Of a stretch of 64,000 nt of DNA, positions 1 through 9,645 are shown piece by piece. The notes under the pieces were generated by a model. The model saw only the letters and a list, made by a program, of their open reading frames with translations. It was not told the origin of the DNA and made no database searches. Numbering within the stretch: position 1 is the stretch's first letter; every line of letters starts with the position of its first letter. The translations under genes were made by a program, and so were the position numbers. This stretch comes from CAVURS01 sp963834425 (GTDB lineage: Bacteria > Actinomycetota > Actinomycetes > Actinomycetales > CAVURS01): contig CAWIBR010000013.1 of the NCBI GenBank assembly GCA_963834425.1, positions 434,001 through 498,000 on the forward strand. The letters are read 5' to 3'.

Positions 1-3000
1 CACTCCGGCAAGGACCTGCTGACCATCCTGGAGAACTACCCGCGCGACGAGCTGTTCCAGATCGGCGTCGAGGATCTCTACGAAACCGCCACTGCCGTCA
101 TGTATTTGGAGGAGCGGCGGCGGACCCGGCTCTTCCTGCGACGCGACGACTACGGCCGCTTCATGTCCTGCCTGGTCTACATCCCCCGCGACCGCTACAC
201 GACAGCGGTCCGGCTGCGGATGGAGGAGATCCTCAAGAGCGCCTTCGAGGGCGCCAGCGTCGACTACACGACGCGCGTCTCTGAGTCGCTGCTGGCGCGG
301 CTGCATTTCGTCGTGCGAGTGCCGCCGGGCGCGCAGCTCCCCGACGTGGACGCCGATGCTCTGGAGCGACGACTGGTCGACGCGACGCGCACCTGGGTCG
401 AGGACCTGGGTGAGGCCCTGCGCGTGGACCACGGTGAAGAGGGCGCCGCTCGGCTGATCGGCCTGTACGGCCGGGCCTTCCCGGAGGCCTACAAGGAGGA
501 CTTCTCGCCGCGGGTCGGCGTCTCCGACCTGCGCCACATCGAGTCGCTCGAGGGGCCGGATGCGTTGCGGCTCAACCTTTACGAGGAGCCGGGGGCGGAG
601 GCTTGGGAGCGGCGGTTCAAGCTCTACACGACCGCGCCGTTGTCGTTGACCCGCGTGTTGCCGGTCTTCACCCATCTCGGCGTCGAGGTGGTCGACGAGC
701 GGCCGTACGAGCTGGAGCGCAGTGACGGGGTCACGGTCCACGTCTACGACTTCGGCCTGACCCGGCCGACGATGCGGGAGTGGTCGCTGCAGCATCGCGA
801 CCAGGCCCGAGAGCTCTTCCAGGACGCCTTCGCTGCCGCCTGGGCCGGAGCCGCAGAGAGCGACGGGCTCAACGGTCTGGTTCTCGGCGCCGGACTGACC
901 TGGCGCCAGATCGTTGTGCTGCGGGCCTACTCGAAATACCTGCGGCAGACCGGATCGACCTTCAGCCAGGAGTACGTCGAGTCGGCGATGCTTGCCAACT
1001 GCGGCATCACCAGCGACCTGGTCTCGCTCTTCGAGGAGCGCTTCGACCCGGCTCGGTACGGCGGCGACGCCCACGACCCCGCCCGGACCGCGGCGGCCGA
1101 CGCGTTGGTTCAGCGGGTGAAGGACGCCCTCGACGACGTAGACAGCCTGGACCAGGACCGGATCCTGCGCTCGATGCTCGCGCTGATCCGGGCGACGTTG
1201 CGCACCAACTACTTCCAGCCCGCTGCCGGCGGGCAGGCCAAGCCCTATGTCTCGTTCAAGCTCGACCCGAAGGCGGTCCCCGACCTGCCGGCTCCGCGAC
1301 CGGCGTACGAGATCTGGGTCTACTCGCCGCGGGTCGAGGGCGTGCATCTGCGCTTCGGCAAGGTCGCCCGCGGCGGTCTGCGCTGGAGCGACCGGCGGGA
1401 GGACTTCCGCACCGAGATCCTCGGCCTGGTCAAGGCCCAGATGGTCAAGAACGCCGTCATCGTGCCGACCGGCGCCAAGGGTGGCTTCGTGCCCAAGTCC
1501 GGTCCCTCGATGACTCAGGATCGCGAGGGCTGGCTGGCCGAGGGCATCGCCTGCTACACGACGTTCATCTCGGCGCTGCTCGACATCACCGACAATCTCG
1601 TTGCGGGACAGGTGGATCCGCCTCCACACGTCGTGCGGCACGACGAGGACGACACCTATCTGGTGGTCGCTGCCGACAAGGGCACGGCCACGTTCTCGGA
1701 CATCGCCAACGGGGTGGCGATCGACTACGGCTACTGGCTCGGTGACGCCTTCGCCTCCGGCGGCTCGGCCGGCTACGACCACAAGGCCATGGGCATCACG
1801 GCCAAGGGCGCGTGGGAGTCGGTCAAGAAGCACTTCCGCGAGCTCGGGCTGGACACCCAGTCGGAGGACTTCACCGTGGTGGGCGTCGGTGACATGTCGG
1901 GCGACGTCTTCGGCAACGGCATGCTGCTGTCCGAACACATTCGCCTGGTCGCAGCCTTCGACCACCGCCACGTCTTTGTCGACCCGACCCCGGACGCCGA
2001 GACGACGTACGCCGAGCGCCGCCGGCTGTTCGACCTGCCCCGCTCCTCCTGGGACGACTACGACCGGAGCCTGATCTCGGCCGGCGGCGGCATCTGGCCC
2101 CGGGCGGCCAAGGCGATCCCGATCAGCGAGCAGATGGCGGCCGCGCTGGGCCTGTCCACGGGTGGGTCGTCGATGACCCCGGCCGAGCTGATGAAGGCCA
2201 TCCTGGTCGCGCCGGTCGACCTGCTCTGGAACGGCGGGATCGGCACGTATGTGAAGGCCTCGACCGAGTCCAACGCCGAGGTCGGCGACCGGGCCAACGA
2301 CGCGATCCGGGTCACCGGCAGGGCGCTGCGCTGCCGGGTCGTCGGTGAGGGCGGCAACCTCGGGCTGACTCAGCTCGGCCGGATCGAGGCCGCCCTGAAC
2401 GGCGTGCGGGTCAACACCGATGCCATCGACAACTCGGCCGGTGTCGATTGCTCCGACCACGAGGTCAACATCAAGATCATGCTGGGTCGGGTCGTGGCCG
2501 ACGGCGACCTGACCATCAAGCAGCGCAACGAGCTGCTGGTCGAGATGACCGACGACGTCTCGCGACTGGTGTTGCGTGACAACTATGAGCAGAACGTGTT
2601 GCTGGGCAACGCCCGGGCGCAGGAGCACTCCATGCTGCCGGTGCACCAGCGACTGATCCACTGGCTCGAGGAGCGCGGCGACCTCGACCGCGCGATCGAG
2701 TACCTCCCGTCCGACAGCGACATCGCGCGCCGGCACGACGAGCAGCTCGGCCTGACGTCGCCGGAGTTCTCGGTGCTCGTGGCCTACGCCAAGCTCGTCC
2801 TCAAGCGTGACCTGCTGGCGACCGGACTGCCCGATGACCCGTGGTTCGAGCGAACCCTGCGCGACTACTTCCCGCCGCAGCTGGTGGAGCGCTACGGCGA
2901 CCGGCTCGACGGGCACCCGCTGCGCCGGGAGATCGTCGTCAACTCGGTCGTCAACTCGATGGTCAACCGGGGTGGCATCACCTTCGGCTTCCGGGCCGAG

Positions 3001-3858
3001 GACGAGACCGGAGCCACGGCCGAGCAGGTCGCCCGGGCCTACCTGATCTCTCGTGAGGTGTTCGGGCTGAGCGGCTTCGTCGCCGACGTCGAAGCGCTCG
3101 ACAACCGGGTGCCGACGGCCGCCCAGACCCAGCTCTACCTGGAGTTCCGGCGCCTGCTCGACCGCGCGGTCCGCTGGTTCATCCAGAACCGGCCGACCCA
3201 GGTCGACATGGCCGCGGAGGTCGAGCGGTTCCGGGACACCGTCCAGTCGATCGCCCCGCACCTGCCCGAAATCCTGGTCGGAGCCGAGCGGCGCCGCCTC
3301 GAGCGCCGGGCCGAGGACCTGGTGACGACCGGTGCTCCGGAGGAGCTGGCGCACCGGACGGCCGCCCTGCTCGATGCCTTCTCGCTGCTGGACGTCACCG
3401 AGATCGCGGCCGAGACCGGCGTGCCGGCCGACCGGGTGGCGCCGGTCTACTTCACCCTGTCCGAGCGCTACGGCGTCGACGCCATGCTCGGCCGGATCAC
3501 CGCGCTGCCGCGCGAGGACCGCTGGGACGCGCTCGCCCGGGCGTCCCTGCGGATCGATCTCTACGCCGCGCTGGAGTCGCTCACGATCGCCGTCCTGCGG
3601 ATGACCGAGGAGGGTGAGCCGCAGCACCGGATCACCGAGTGGGAGAAGGCCAACGCCGACGCGCTGGCCCGGGCCCGCGACACGATCGAAGAGGTGGCCA
3701 AGCTCGACAGCAGCGGCATCGCGGCCCTGTCGGTCGCCCTGCGCAGCCTGCGGGCCGTGATCCGCAGCGGTACCGCCACGACCTGGACGCCCGGACCTGG
3801 CGCGACGCGCCGCGCGCGTGGCGGCCGGTCGCGCGCCTACCGCCTTAGTCTCAGCGCT
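1..3858 (+). CDS. gdh: NAD-specific glutamate dehydrogenase, large type (5' end missing)
   Basis: Oxidatively deaminates glutamate to 2-oxoglutarate with NAD in the cytosol. The frame is open from base 1, so the start lies upstream; the first in-frame ATG at 100 is internal, because the translated bases before it (HSGKDLLTILENYPRDELFQ) are typical family sequence. The catalytic region is clear: the substrate-lysine segment PTGAKGGFVPKSG near window residue 490 and the Rossmann-type segment VVGVGDMSGDVFGNGML near residue 630. About 1,250 residues are present, matching the C-terminal four-fifths of the 180-kDa class. Recognisable family sequence ends near LRSLRAVIRSG (about 3765). The following 90 bases are basic and Arg-rich and read straight into the kinase gene without a stop. 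A TAG in another frame at 3846-3848 would end the protein if one indel lies in this stretch. Identity is certain; the C-terminus is not. Confidence 0.95.
3846..3851 (+). promoter_or_regulatory. Candidate leaderless -10 box for the PdtaS-like kinase
   Basis: TAGTCT fits TANNNT and ends 7 bases before the ATG at 3859, the spacing of leaderless actinobacterial transcripts. No Shine-Dalgarno sequence precedes that ATG. This supports separate expression of the kinase rather than a true fusion to glutamate dehydrogenase. No convincing -35 was identified. Confidence 0.5.
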
Positions 3859-5355
3859 ATGCCCACGCTTGCCGATCTGGTGCGCGACCGGACCGCGTTG
3901 TCGGTGGCCGACGCCGAGTGGCTGCACCTGCTCGTGGGCGACTGGCAGCTGCTGTCGGACCTGTCCTTCGCCGACCTGGTGCTCTGGTTGCCCGAGGACG
4001 ACGGCACGGCCTGGGTGGCCGGCGCGCACGTGCGGCCCGTCACCGGGCCGATGGTCTTCTTCGAGGACCAGGTCGGCAACCGGGTCGAGCGCGGCCGGCG
4101 GACTCAGATCGACACGGCGTACGACGAGTCCCGGATCCTGCGCGAGCGCGACCCGGACTGGAACGCCGACGACGTACCCGTGCGCGAGGAGGCGATCCCG
4201 GTCGTGCGCGAGGGACACCCGATCGCCGTGCTGACCCGGCACACCAACCTGGCCGCCGCGCGGATGCCGAGCCGGCTCGAGCTGAGCTACCTGTCAGCGG
4301 CCGACGACCTGGCCCGGATGATCGCGGCCGGCACGTTCCCGGTGGCGGGCGCGCCGACCGGCTCGCGGCGCGGCGCCCCCCGCGTGGGCGACGGCTTCGT
4401 GCGCCTGGACGCCGAGGGAGTCGTCGACTACGCCAGCCCCAACGCCGTCTCGGCGGTGCACCGGATCGGGCACCCGGGGGAGGTGGTCGGCGCGTCGCTG
4501 GCCGAGGTCGTGACGCCGCTGATCCATCACGGCGACGGCGTCGACGAGAGCCTGGCCCTCGTCGTGCGGGGCCGGGCTCCGTGGCGGGCCGAGCTCGAGG
4601 CCAACGGCACCAGCCTGTCGCTGCGGGCCATCCCGATCGTGCATGACGGCGTGCGCTCGGCCGCGCTGGTGCTGTTGCGCGACGTCAGCGAGCTGCGCCG
4701 GCGCGAGCGGGAGCTGATGACCAAGGACGCGACCATCCGCGAGATCCACCACCGGGTCAAGAACAACCTGCAGACGGTGGCCGCCCTCCTGCGCCTCCAG
4801 GCCCGGCGCCTACCGCTGGATGCCGAGGGCCGCGGTGCCCTCGAGGAGGCCGTACGCCGCGTGGGCGCGATCGCCCTGGTCCACCAGACGCTCTCGCAGG
4901 GGCTGGACGAGACCGTTGTCTTCGACGACATCGCCGCCCAGACGCTGACCATGATGATCGAGGTCGCCGGACACGACGAGCGGGTGCACGTGCACCGCAG
5001 CGGGTCCTTCGGGTTGCTCCGGGCCGAGGACGCGACGCCGTTGGCGTTGGTGCTGACCGAGCTGTTGACCAACGCCGTGGAGCACGGGCTGGCCGGGGGC
5101 CAGGGCCGGGTCGAGGTCGATGCTCAGCGGGACATCGGCGACGACGGGCGGGACACCTTGCTCGTGACGGTCGGTGATGACGGCACGGGCATGCCGGTGG
5201 CCTTCGACCCGGCGCGGGCCGGCCTCGGCACCCAGATCGTCCAGGCGCTGGTCCGTGAGCTGCGCGGCTCGATCGCCTGGTCGCCCCGCCCGGGTGGCGG
5301 CACCGTCGTCACCCTCGAGCTGCATCCGCGCCCGGTCGGCCCGGCCCAGCACTGA
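3859..5355 (+). CDS. pdtaS: PdtaS-family sensor histidine kinase (GAF, PAS, HisKA_2, HATPase)
   Basis: Soluble cytosolic sensor kinase of about 498 aa. The N-terminal 150 residues (from MPTLADLVRD, with ADLVLWLPEDDG) are the GAF-like sensor module, followed by a PAS-like region at about 190-285. The phosphoacceptor segment REIHHRVKNNLQTV sits near residue 294 and is the HisKA_2/HWE-like type. The ATPase domain has an N box TELLTNAVEHG near 400, a G1 box VGDDGTGMP and a G2 box GLGTQIVQAL. Mycobacterial PdtaS is convergent with whiB1, as here, which supports orthology. PdtaS phosphorylates the ANTAR-type regulator PdtaR; no PdtaR gene is in the window. The frame is continuous with the upstream dehydrogenase, but the ATG at 3859 matches the family start and has its own -10 box. 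Confidence 0.88.
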   Translation: MPTLADLVRDRTALSVADAEWLHLLVGDWQLLSDLSFADLVLWLPEDDGTAWVAGAHVRPVTGPMVFFEDQVGNRVERGRRTQIDTAYDESRILRERDPDWNADDVPVREEAIPVVREGHPIAVLTRHTNLAAARMPSRLELSYLSAADDLARMIAAGTFPVAGAPTGSRRGAPRVGDGFVRLDAEGVVDYASPNAVSAVHRIGHPGEVVGASLAEVVTPLIHHGDGVDESLALVVRGRAPWRAELEANGTSLSLRAIPIVHDGVRSAALVLLRDVSELRRRERELMTKDATIREIHHRVKNNLQTVAALLRLQARRLPLDAEGRGALEEAVRRVGAIALVHQTLSQGLDETVVFDDIAAQTLTMMIEVAGHDERVHVHRSGSFGLLRAEDATPLALVLTELLTNAVEHGLAGGQGRVEVDAQRDIGDDGRDTLLVTVGDDGTGMPVAFDPARAGLGTQIVQALVRELRGSIAWSPRPGGGTVVTLELHPRPVGPAQH

Positions 5356-5392
5356 CCCGGTGATCTGACCGCTCAGGGCGGACCGGCAAACG

Positions 5393-5424
5393 CTGAGGCC
5401 CCGACCGGATGGTCGGGGCCTCAG
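5393..5424. terminator. Strong bidirectional hairpin terminator
   Basis: A perfect 14-bp GC-rich stem, CTGAGGCCCCGACC and its complement, encloses a GGAT loop between the converging kinase and whiB1 genes. It lacks a U-tract, which is common for actinobacterial terminators. Position and symmetry suggest it serves both strands. Confidence 0.85.
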
Positions 5425-5461
5425 GAACGTCGGATGGGGTTAGGTCGTGCGGGGTGCGCCT

Positions 5462-5710
5462 TCAGCCGGCCCGGCGGGCCCGGGCGTTGCGGCGCTTGAG
5501 CGCGCGCCGCTCGTCCTCGGACAACCCGCCCCAGACGCCGGCGTCCTGACCGGACTCGAGCGCCCACTTGAGGCAGGTGTCAATGACCTCGCAGCGTCGG
5601 CAGACCGCTTTGGCCTCCTCGATCTGCGACAGGGCGGGCCCGGTGTTCCCGATCGGGAAGAACAGCTCCGGGTCCTCGTCCAGGCAGGCAGCGCGGTTGC
5701 GCCAGTCCAT
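5462..5710 (-). CDS. whiB1: WhiB1-type iron-sulfur transcriptional regulator
   Basis: An 82-aa [4Fe-4S] regulator. From the chosen start MDWRNRAACLDED, the cluster cysteines fall at residues 9, 37, 40 and 46, the same positions as in M. tuberculosis WhiB1, followed by the turn GVWGG and a basic tail (SEDERRALKRRNARARRAG) that contacts DNA. WhiB1 binds the primary sigma factor region 4, responds to nitric oxide and is essential in mycobacteria. A longer frame begins 8 codons upstream, but an AGGAG sequence lies about 10 bases before the ATG at 5710 and none precedes the longer start, so the short form is chosen. It converges on the PdtaS-like gene, a conserved arrangement. Confidence 0.95.
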   Translation of the reverse strand: MDWRNRAACLDEDPELFFPIGNTGPALSQIEEAKAVCRRCEVIDTCLKWALESGQDAGVWGGLSEDERRALKRRNARARRAG

Positions 5711-6090
5711 CAGGATCGTGCTCCTCGTACTCATCGTCGTGTGTGGAGTAGTCGTCGTGTTCGAGTAGTCCTGTGCTGGGTAGTCGTCGTGTCTCGCGGT
5801 TCGTGGATGCTCGCCGTTGAGTCCCGGTGCACGCTGACACTGCGTCCCCCTTGCTTGTGCATACTTTCACGAGCGTCAAGCACACTCAAGGGATCGAGCA
5901 GTTTCTTCACGGTTGATCCACGTTGCGCAACGAGCAGTCACCTCGTTGTGTTCCTTCGCGATCAAGCCTGCTCCCACATGGCCCGGTGCACAAGATGACT
6001 TTCAGGGCAGCCGGGACCCGAAACCGGCAACGAGCCTGCTCCGGACGTGATCTTCGCGACTCGGGCCGGACTCCCGGGTAGCGTCCCGCC
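5711..6090. other. whiB1 upstream region without a credible gene
   Basis: About 380 bases with no convincing coding frame. It should hold the whiB1 promoter and leader. Three imperfect copies of a GAGTAGTCGTCGTGT-like unit lie at 5746-5760, 5763-5775 and 5778-5792, inside the likely whiB1 leader. Further out, TTGACG on the minus strand (within 5870-5885) could be a -35 element, but no well-spaced -10 was found. Confidence 0.5.
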
Positions 6091-6520
6091 GTGGCCTCCC
6101 GGTACCCGCGCCGGACGCGCCGACCCCGCCGCCGCCGGGCATCCGCGGCGCCCTGGCGGTGCTGGTCTGGCTGCTCCTGGTCGAGGCCGCGTTCATGCTC
6201 GTGCTGGCCGTCGTCCTGGTCGTTGACCTGCTTCACCGCAGCAGCGGCAGACCGCAGCTCTGGGCTGCCGCTCAGCCGAGCTCGGGTCTGTCCCTTTTGG
6301 CGGCTGTTGGCCTGGTTCTGATGGCCCGAGGGCTGCGGCAGGAGCGTCGTTGGGCCCGCGTCGCCGGCGATCACCCTGCAGCTCGTCGGCCTGCCCTTCG
6401 CCGGGCGGCTGATCGAGTTCGGCGGCGATCCGGATCGCCCTCGGCGTACCGCTGGGGCTGGTCCTGCTGACCGCTCTGGTGCTGCTGTTCGCGACCGCAT
6501 CGCCGGACGCCTATCGGTAG
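6091..6520 (+). pseudogene. Small membrane protein gene broken by three frame changes
   Basis: No single frame covers it, yet three consecutive frames join into one plausible protein of about 142 aa. GTG at 6091 begins MAS; adding one base in the CCC run at 6098-6100 continues as PVPAPDAPTPPPPGIRGAL, then a strong membrane segment (LVWLLLVEAAFMLVLAVVLV) and a second one (LSLLAAVGLVLMARGL). A shift near 6366 gives APAITLQLVGLPFAGRLIE, and another near 6432 gives IALGVPLGLVLLTALVLLF and then TAG at 6518-6520. Four membrane-like segments result. The family was not recognised. Compensating single-base changes point to consensus errors rather than old decay. Confidence 0.55.
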
Positions 6521-6551
6521 TCCCGATGCGCAGCCCGGCCCGGACGACGGC

Positions 6552-6914
6552 TCAGAACAGACCCCCGGCCCAGACTCCCAGTGAGGCGGCGCCCAGGCCG
6601 AGGCAGAGGCTGACCGAGACGTTGAGGACGGCCGGCGCCCACAGGCCGTCCTCGGCCAGCCGGAACGTCTCGAAGCTGTAGGTGCTGTAGGTGCTCAGGG
6701 CACCGCAGAACCCGGTGCCCACCAGGGCGAAGAGCGTCGGCGACAGGTGGGCCGCGCCGGTCGCGGCGCCCAGGATCAGGCAGGCCACGACGTTGACCAG
6801 CATGGTCCCGAACGGAAACGGCGAGTCGTGCCGGCTCTGCACGGCTCGGTCGGAGAGGTAGCGGACCGGGGCGCCGACGGCGGCTCCGCCCGCGACGACG
6901 AGCGCGGTGATCAT
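6552..6914 (-). CDS. crcB: Fluoride channel subunit CrcB/Fluc (second of pair)
   Basis: A 120-aa four-helix membrane protein of the Fluc/CrcB family, which exports fluoride. Motifs seen are GAPVRYLSD near the N-terminus, the helix-2 asparagine in TMLVNVVACL, and the helix-3 break GTGFCGALSTYSTYSFE. Its phenylalanine-box position is occupied by a Y-rich STYSTYS sequence, unlike the partner's TTFSTY. Although the open frame extends to 7178, the ATG at 6914 overlaps the TGA of the upstream crcB (ATGA), giving the normal family length. Adjacent unequal crcB genes in Gram-positive bacteria usually form a heterodimer, and that is inferred here. Confidence 0.92.
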   Translation of the reverse strand: MITALVVAGGAAVGAPVRYLSDRAVQSRHDSPFPFGTMLVNVVACLILGAATGAAHLSPTLFALVGTGFCGALSTYSTYSFETFRLAEDGLWAPAVLNVSVSLCLGLGAASLGVWAGGLF

Positions 6915-7381
6915 GCCGCCACCGGGCTCGGCCGCAGGAGGGCGCGCGTGGCCAGCGTGCCGGCGACGACCGCAGCCAGGCACGCGACGATGGTTGCGGC
7001 GGCGTAGGCCAGGGCGAGCGCCGGCTCGCCGTGGACGGCCATCGCCCGCACGTCGACGGCGTAGGTCGAGAAGGTGGTGAAGCCGCCGAGGATGCCGGTG
7101 CCGACGAACGGCCGGAGCAGCTGAGGTGGCCGCCGGGCGTGGCCGAGGGCAGCCATCAGGACACCGATCAGCAGGCAACCGATGACGTTGATCAGCAGCG
7201 TGGACCAGGGCCAGGCCCCGGCCGGGTGCTTGATGGCGAGGGCCAATGCGTAGCGAGCCTCGGCACCGATCACCCCGCCCACCGCGACGGCGCCGAGGAT
7301 CCGCGGGTGATGGTGGTGGAGCTCCTCGCGCTGCCTGCGGTCGTGCAGATCGACATCGGGGTCGATGGACCGGCGGGGCAC
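6911..7381 (-). CDS. crcB: Fluoride channel subunit CrcB/Fluc (first of pair)
   Basis: A 156-aa CrcB protein with a short His-rich N-terminal extension (HHHHPRI) before the conserved core. Family motifs are GGVIGAEARYAL, LLINVIGCLLIG and GFTTFSTYAVD, the last being the phenylalanine box lining the fluoride pore. It starts at GTG 7381 with a GAAGG sequence about 9 bases upstream. It overlaps the downstream crcB by four bases, so the two are probably translationally coupled. I looked upstream for a fluoride (crcB) riboswitch and did not recognise one. Confidence 0.92.
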   Translation of the reverse strand: MPRRSIDPDVDLHDRRQREELHHHHPRILGAVAVGGVIGAEARYALALAIKHPAGAWPWSTLLINVIGCLLIGVLMAALGHARRPPQLLRPFVGTGILGGFTTFSTYAVDVRAMAVHGEPALALAYAAATIVACLAAVVAGTLATRALLRPSPVAA

Positions 7382-7450
7382 AGGGCTACCTTCTCAGACG
7401 GGCCGTCGGTAGATGATGCGGCACGTGGATCACGTCCCGACGGAGGCGTC

Positions 7451-8149
7451 ATGAGAGTGCGGCCGGTCCGGCTGAACGCCACGATGGCCTGGCTCTTCGT
7501 CGTCGGCTCTGCATTGTTTGTGCTCGGCTCCGTCCCGGCGTACGTGAATGCCGTTGGTGGGACGGCGGATTCGGTCACGTATTTCGTCGGGTCGGTGTTC
7601 TTCACCTGCGCGTCGTACGCCCAGCTCGTGCAGGCGCAGAGCCCGGCCATGCTCCCGGTGCCCGGTTTGGCGGACGACCAGCCCGCCCCGGCGCGGTTGC
7701 GCGGATGGCTGCCGCACGATCGCGGCTGGCAAGCGGCGGCGACCCAGTTCCCCGGGACGCTGTTCTTCAACATCAGCACCTTCGCGGCTCTGGCGCGCAA
7801 CGCGACGGCCCAGCAGCAGGACCGGCACGTGTGGCGTCCGGACGTCTTCGGGTCGACGCTCTTCCTGGTCGCGAGCGTGCTGGGCATCCTGGCCCTCGGG
7901 GGCGGCTTCTGGACCCTCCGGGCCCGGTCACTGCCCTGGTGGATCGCCTGGGTCAACCTGCTGGGGTCGGTGCTCTTCATGGCCTCGGCCCTGGCCAGCT
8001 ATCTGGTCCCGACCACCGGTGACTTCATCAACAGCCGGCTCTCCGTCGCCGGGACGCTGTGGGGGGCCGTGTGCTTCCTGGTCGGCGCCGCGCTCCTGCT
8101 CCCGGCCTGGCGGCGCGCCGTGGCGGTCGTCGGCGTCGGCGGCGGCTGA
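7451..8149 (+). CDS. YrhK-like integral membrane protein
   Basis: A 232-aa membrane protein with about five hydrophobic segments (WLFVVGSALFVLGSVPAY, SVTYFVGSVFFTCASY, PGTLFFNISTFAAL, LFLVASVLGILALGGGF, LLGSVLFMASALASYLV and a last one near the C-terminus). The repeated FxxGSxxFxxGS-like pattern is typical of the YrhK domain. ATG 7451 is preceded by GGAGG at 7442-7446 and matches the hydrophobic start; the open frame extends upstream through the opposing crcB gene without coding character. Function is unknown in the family. It diverges from the crcB pair. Confidence 0.7.
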   Translation: MRVRPVRLNATMAWLFVVGSALFVLGSVPAYVNAVGGTADSVTYFVGSVFFTCASYAQLVQAQSPAMLPVPGLADDQPAPARLRGWLPHDRGWQAAATQFPGTLFFNISTFAALARNATAQQQDRHVWRPDVFGSTLFLVASVLGILALGGGFWTLRARSLPWWIAWVNLLGSVLFMASALASYLVPTTGDFINSRLSVAGTLWGAVCFLVGAALLLPAWRRAVAVVGVGGG

Positions 8150-8237
8150 GCCTGAATCCCACCCCCAGCGGGGGAGGCGCCGAGGCCGCCGAGCGACCTA
8201 GCGTCGAGCCAAGTCAGCCGATCGAAGGAGCCCCGCG

Positions 8238-9618
8238 GTGACCGCCACTCGCCCGACGTACGACGCCGACAGCAGCCATGTTCGGCAACCGTTTCCTCAC
8301 CCGGGAGGTGCCGACCTCGGAGTTCCCGCAGGACGGCATGTCCGCGCTCGACGCGATGCGCCTCGTCGGTGAGGACCTGGCGCTGGAGGGTGATCCGGCC
8401 CGCAACCTCGCGACCTTCGTCACGACCTGGATGGAGCCGGAGGCTCAGCGGATCATCGCCGACAACCTCCATCGCAACTTCATCGACCACGCCGAGTACC
8501 CGCGGACGGCCGAGATCGAGCAGCGCTGCATCCGGATGCTGGCCGACCTGTTCCACGCGCCGGGGCCCACGACCGGAGCGCGCACGCAGGGGTCGTCCGA
8601 GGCGATCATGCTCGGCAGCCTGTCGCTGAAGTGGAACTGGCGGAAGCGTCAGGAGGCGGCCGGCAAGTCGACGGCGAACCCGAACCTGATCTTCGGCGGC
8701 GACGTGCACGTGGTCTGGGAGAAGTTCTGCCGCTACTTCGACGTCGAGCCGCGGATCGTGCCGCTGCAGCCGGGCAAGTACACGATCGGGCCGGACGACG
8801 TGGCCCCGCACATCGACGAGAACACGATCGGCGTCGCCGCGGTGCTCGGCACGACCTTCACCGGGCACCGGGACGACATCGTGGGCATCAACAACCTGTT
8901 GGTGCGGATCAAGAACGAGCAGGGACTCGACGTCCCGCTGCACATCGACGGCGCGAGTGGCGGGTTCGTCTGGCCGTTCCTCTATCCCCACACGGAGTGG
9001 GACTTCCGGCTGGAGCAGGTGCGCTCGATCAACGTCTCGGGACACAAGTTCGGGCTGGTCTATCCCGGCATCGGCTGGCTGATCTTCCGCGAGGTCGCCG
9101 ACCTGGCCCCCGAGCTCGTCTTCGAGGAGAACTACCTCGGCAAGACCGACGGGACGTTCACGCTCAACTTCTCGACCGGGTCGGCGATGGTGCTTGCGCA
9201 GTACTACAACCTGGTGCGTTACGGCCGCTCCGGCTACGGCTACATCATGGAGAACATGCAGCAGAACGCCCATCTGCTCGCCGACAAGCTGGAAGCCATC
9301 GGCCTGTTCGAGATCATCGGGCGGGAGGAGGAGCAGCTGCCGTTGGTGGCGTTCAAGCTCGCCGAGCCGCAGAACTACAACGAGTTCGACATCGCCTGGC
9401 AGCTCTCGGCCGAGCGCGGCTGGATGGTGCCGGCGTACACGCTGCCGCCGGACGCTCAGGAGGTCACGATCATGCGGGCCCTGGTCAAGGAGACGATGAG
9501 CCGGGAGCACGTCGACACGCTCGCCCGGGACATCGCGGAGGCCTGCAAGACGCTGGCGCTGAAGGGTGGCGCGCACGAGTCGGAGCGTCGGAAGGTGATG
9601 ACCGGCCCGGGTCACTGA
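8238..9618 (+). CDS. gadB: Glutamate decarboxylase (frame break near the N-terminus)
   Basis: PLP-dependent group II decarboxylase converting glutamate to GABA and CO2, part of acid resistance or GABA metabolism. The PLP lysine lies in INVSGHKFGLVYPG near residue 270, and the cofactor aspartate in HIDGASGGFVWPF near 235. GTG 8238 is preceded by GAAGGAG at 8224-8230 and encodes TATRPTYDADSSHV, which resembles the family N-terminus (YDADSSHVFGNRFL). The frame then changes near 8276, where two bases appear to be missing. The ATG at 8278 in the second frame lacks a ribosome site and is probably internal. Total length of about 460 aa fits GadB. No GadC-type antiporter is adjacent. Confidence 0.93.
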
Positions 9619-9645
9619 CGGCGGTTTGGTCAGAGGTAGGACGGG

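Noticed and set aside
5907..6500. 197-codon minus-strand open frame
   Set aside because: It covers the whiB1 upstream region and the broken membrane protein gene but has no domain; the plus-strand frames give clear membrane helices.
7382..7450. Fluoride riboswitch before the crcB pair
   Set aside because: The short leader does not show the conserved crcB-motif sequence I would expect.
7999..9615. 538-codon minus-strand open frame
   Set aside because: Mirror of glutamate decarboxylase with no domain of its own.
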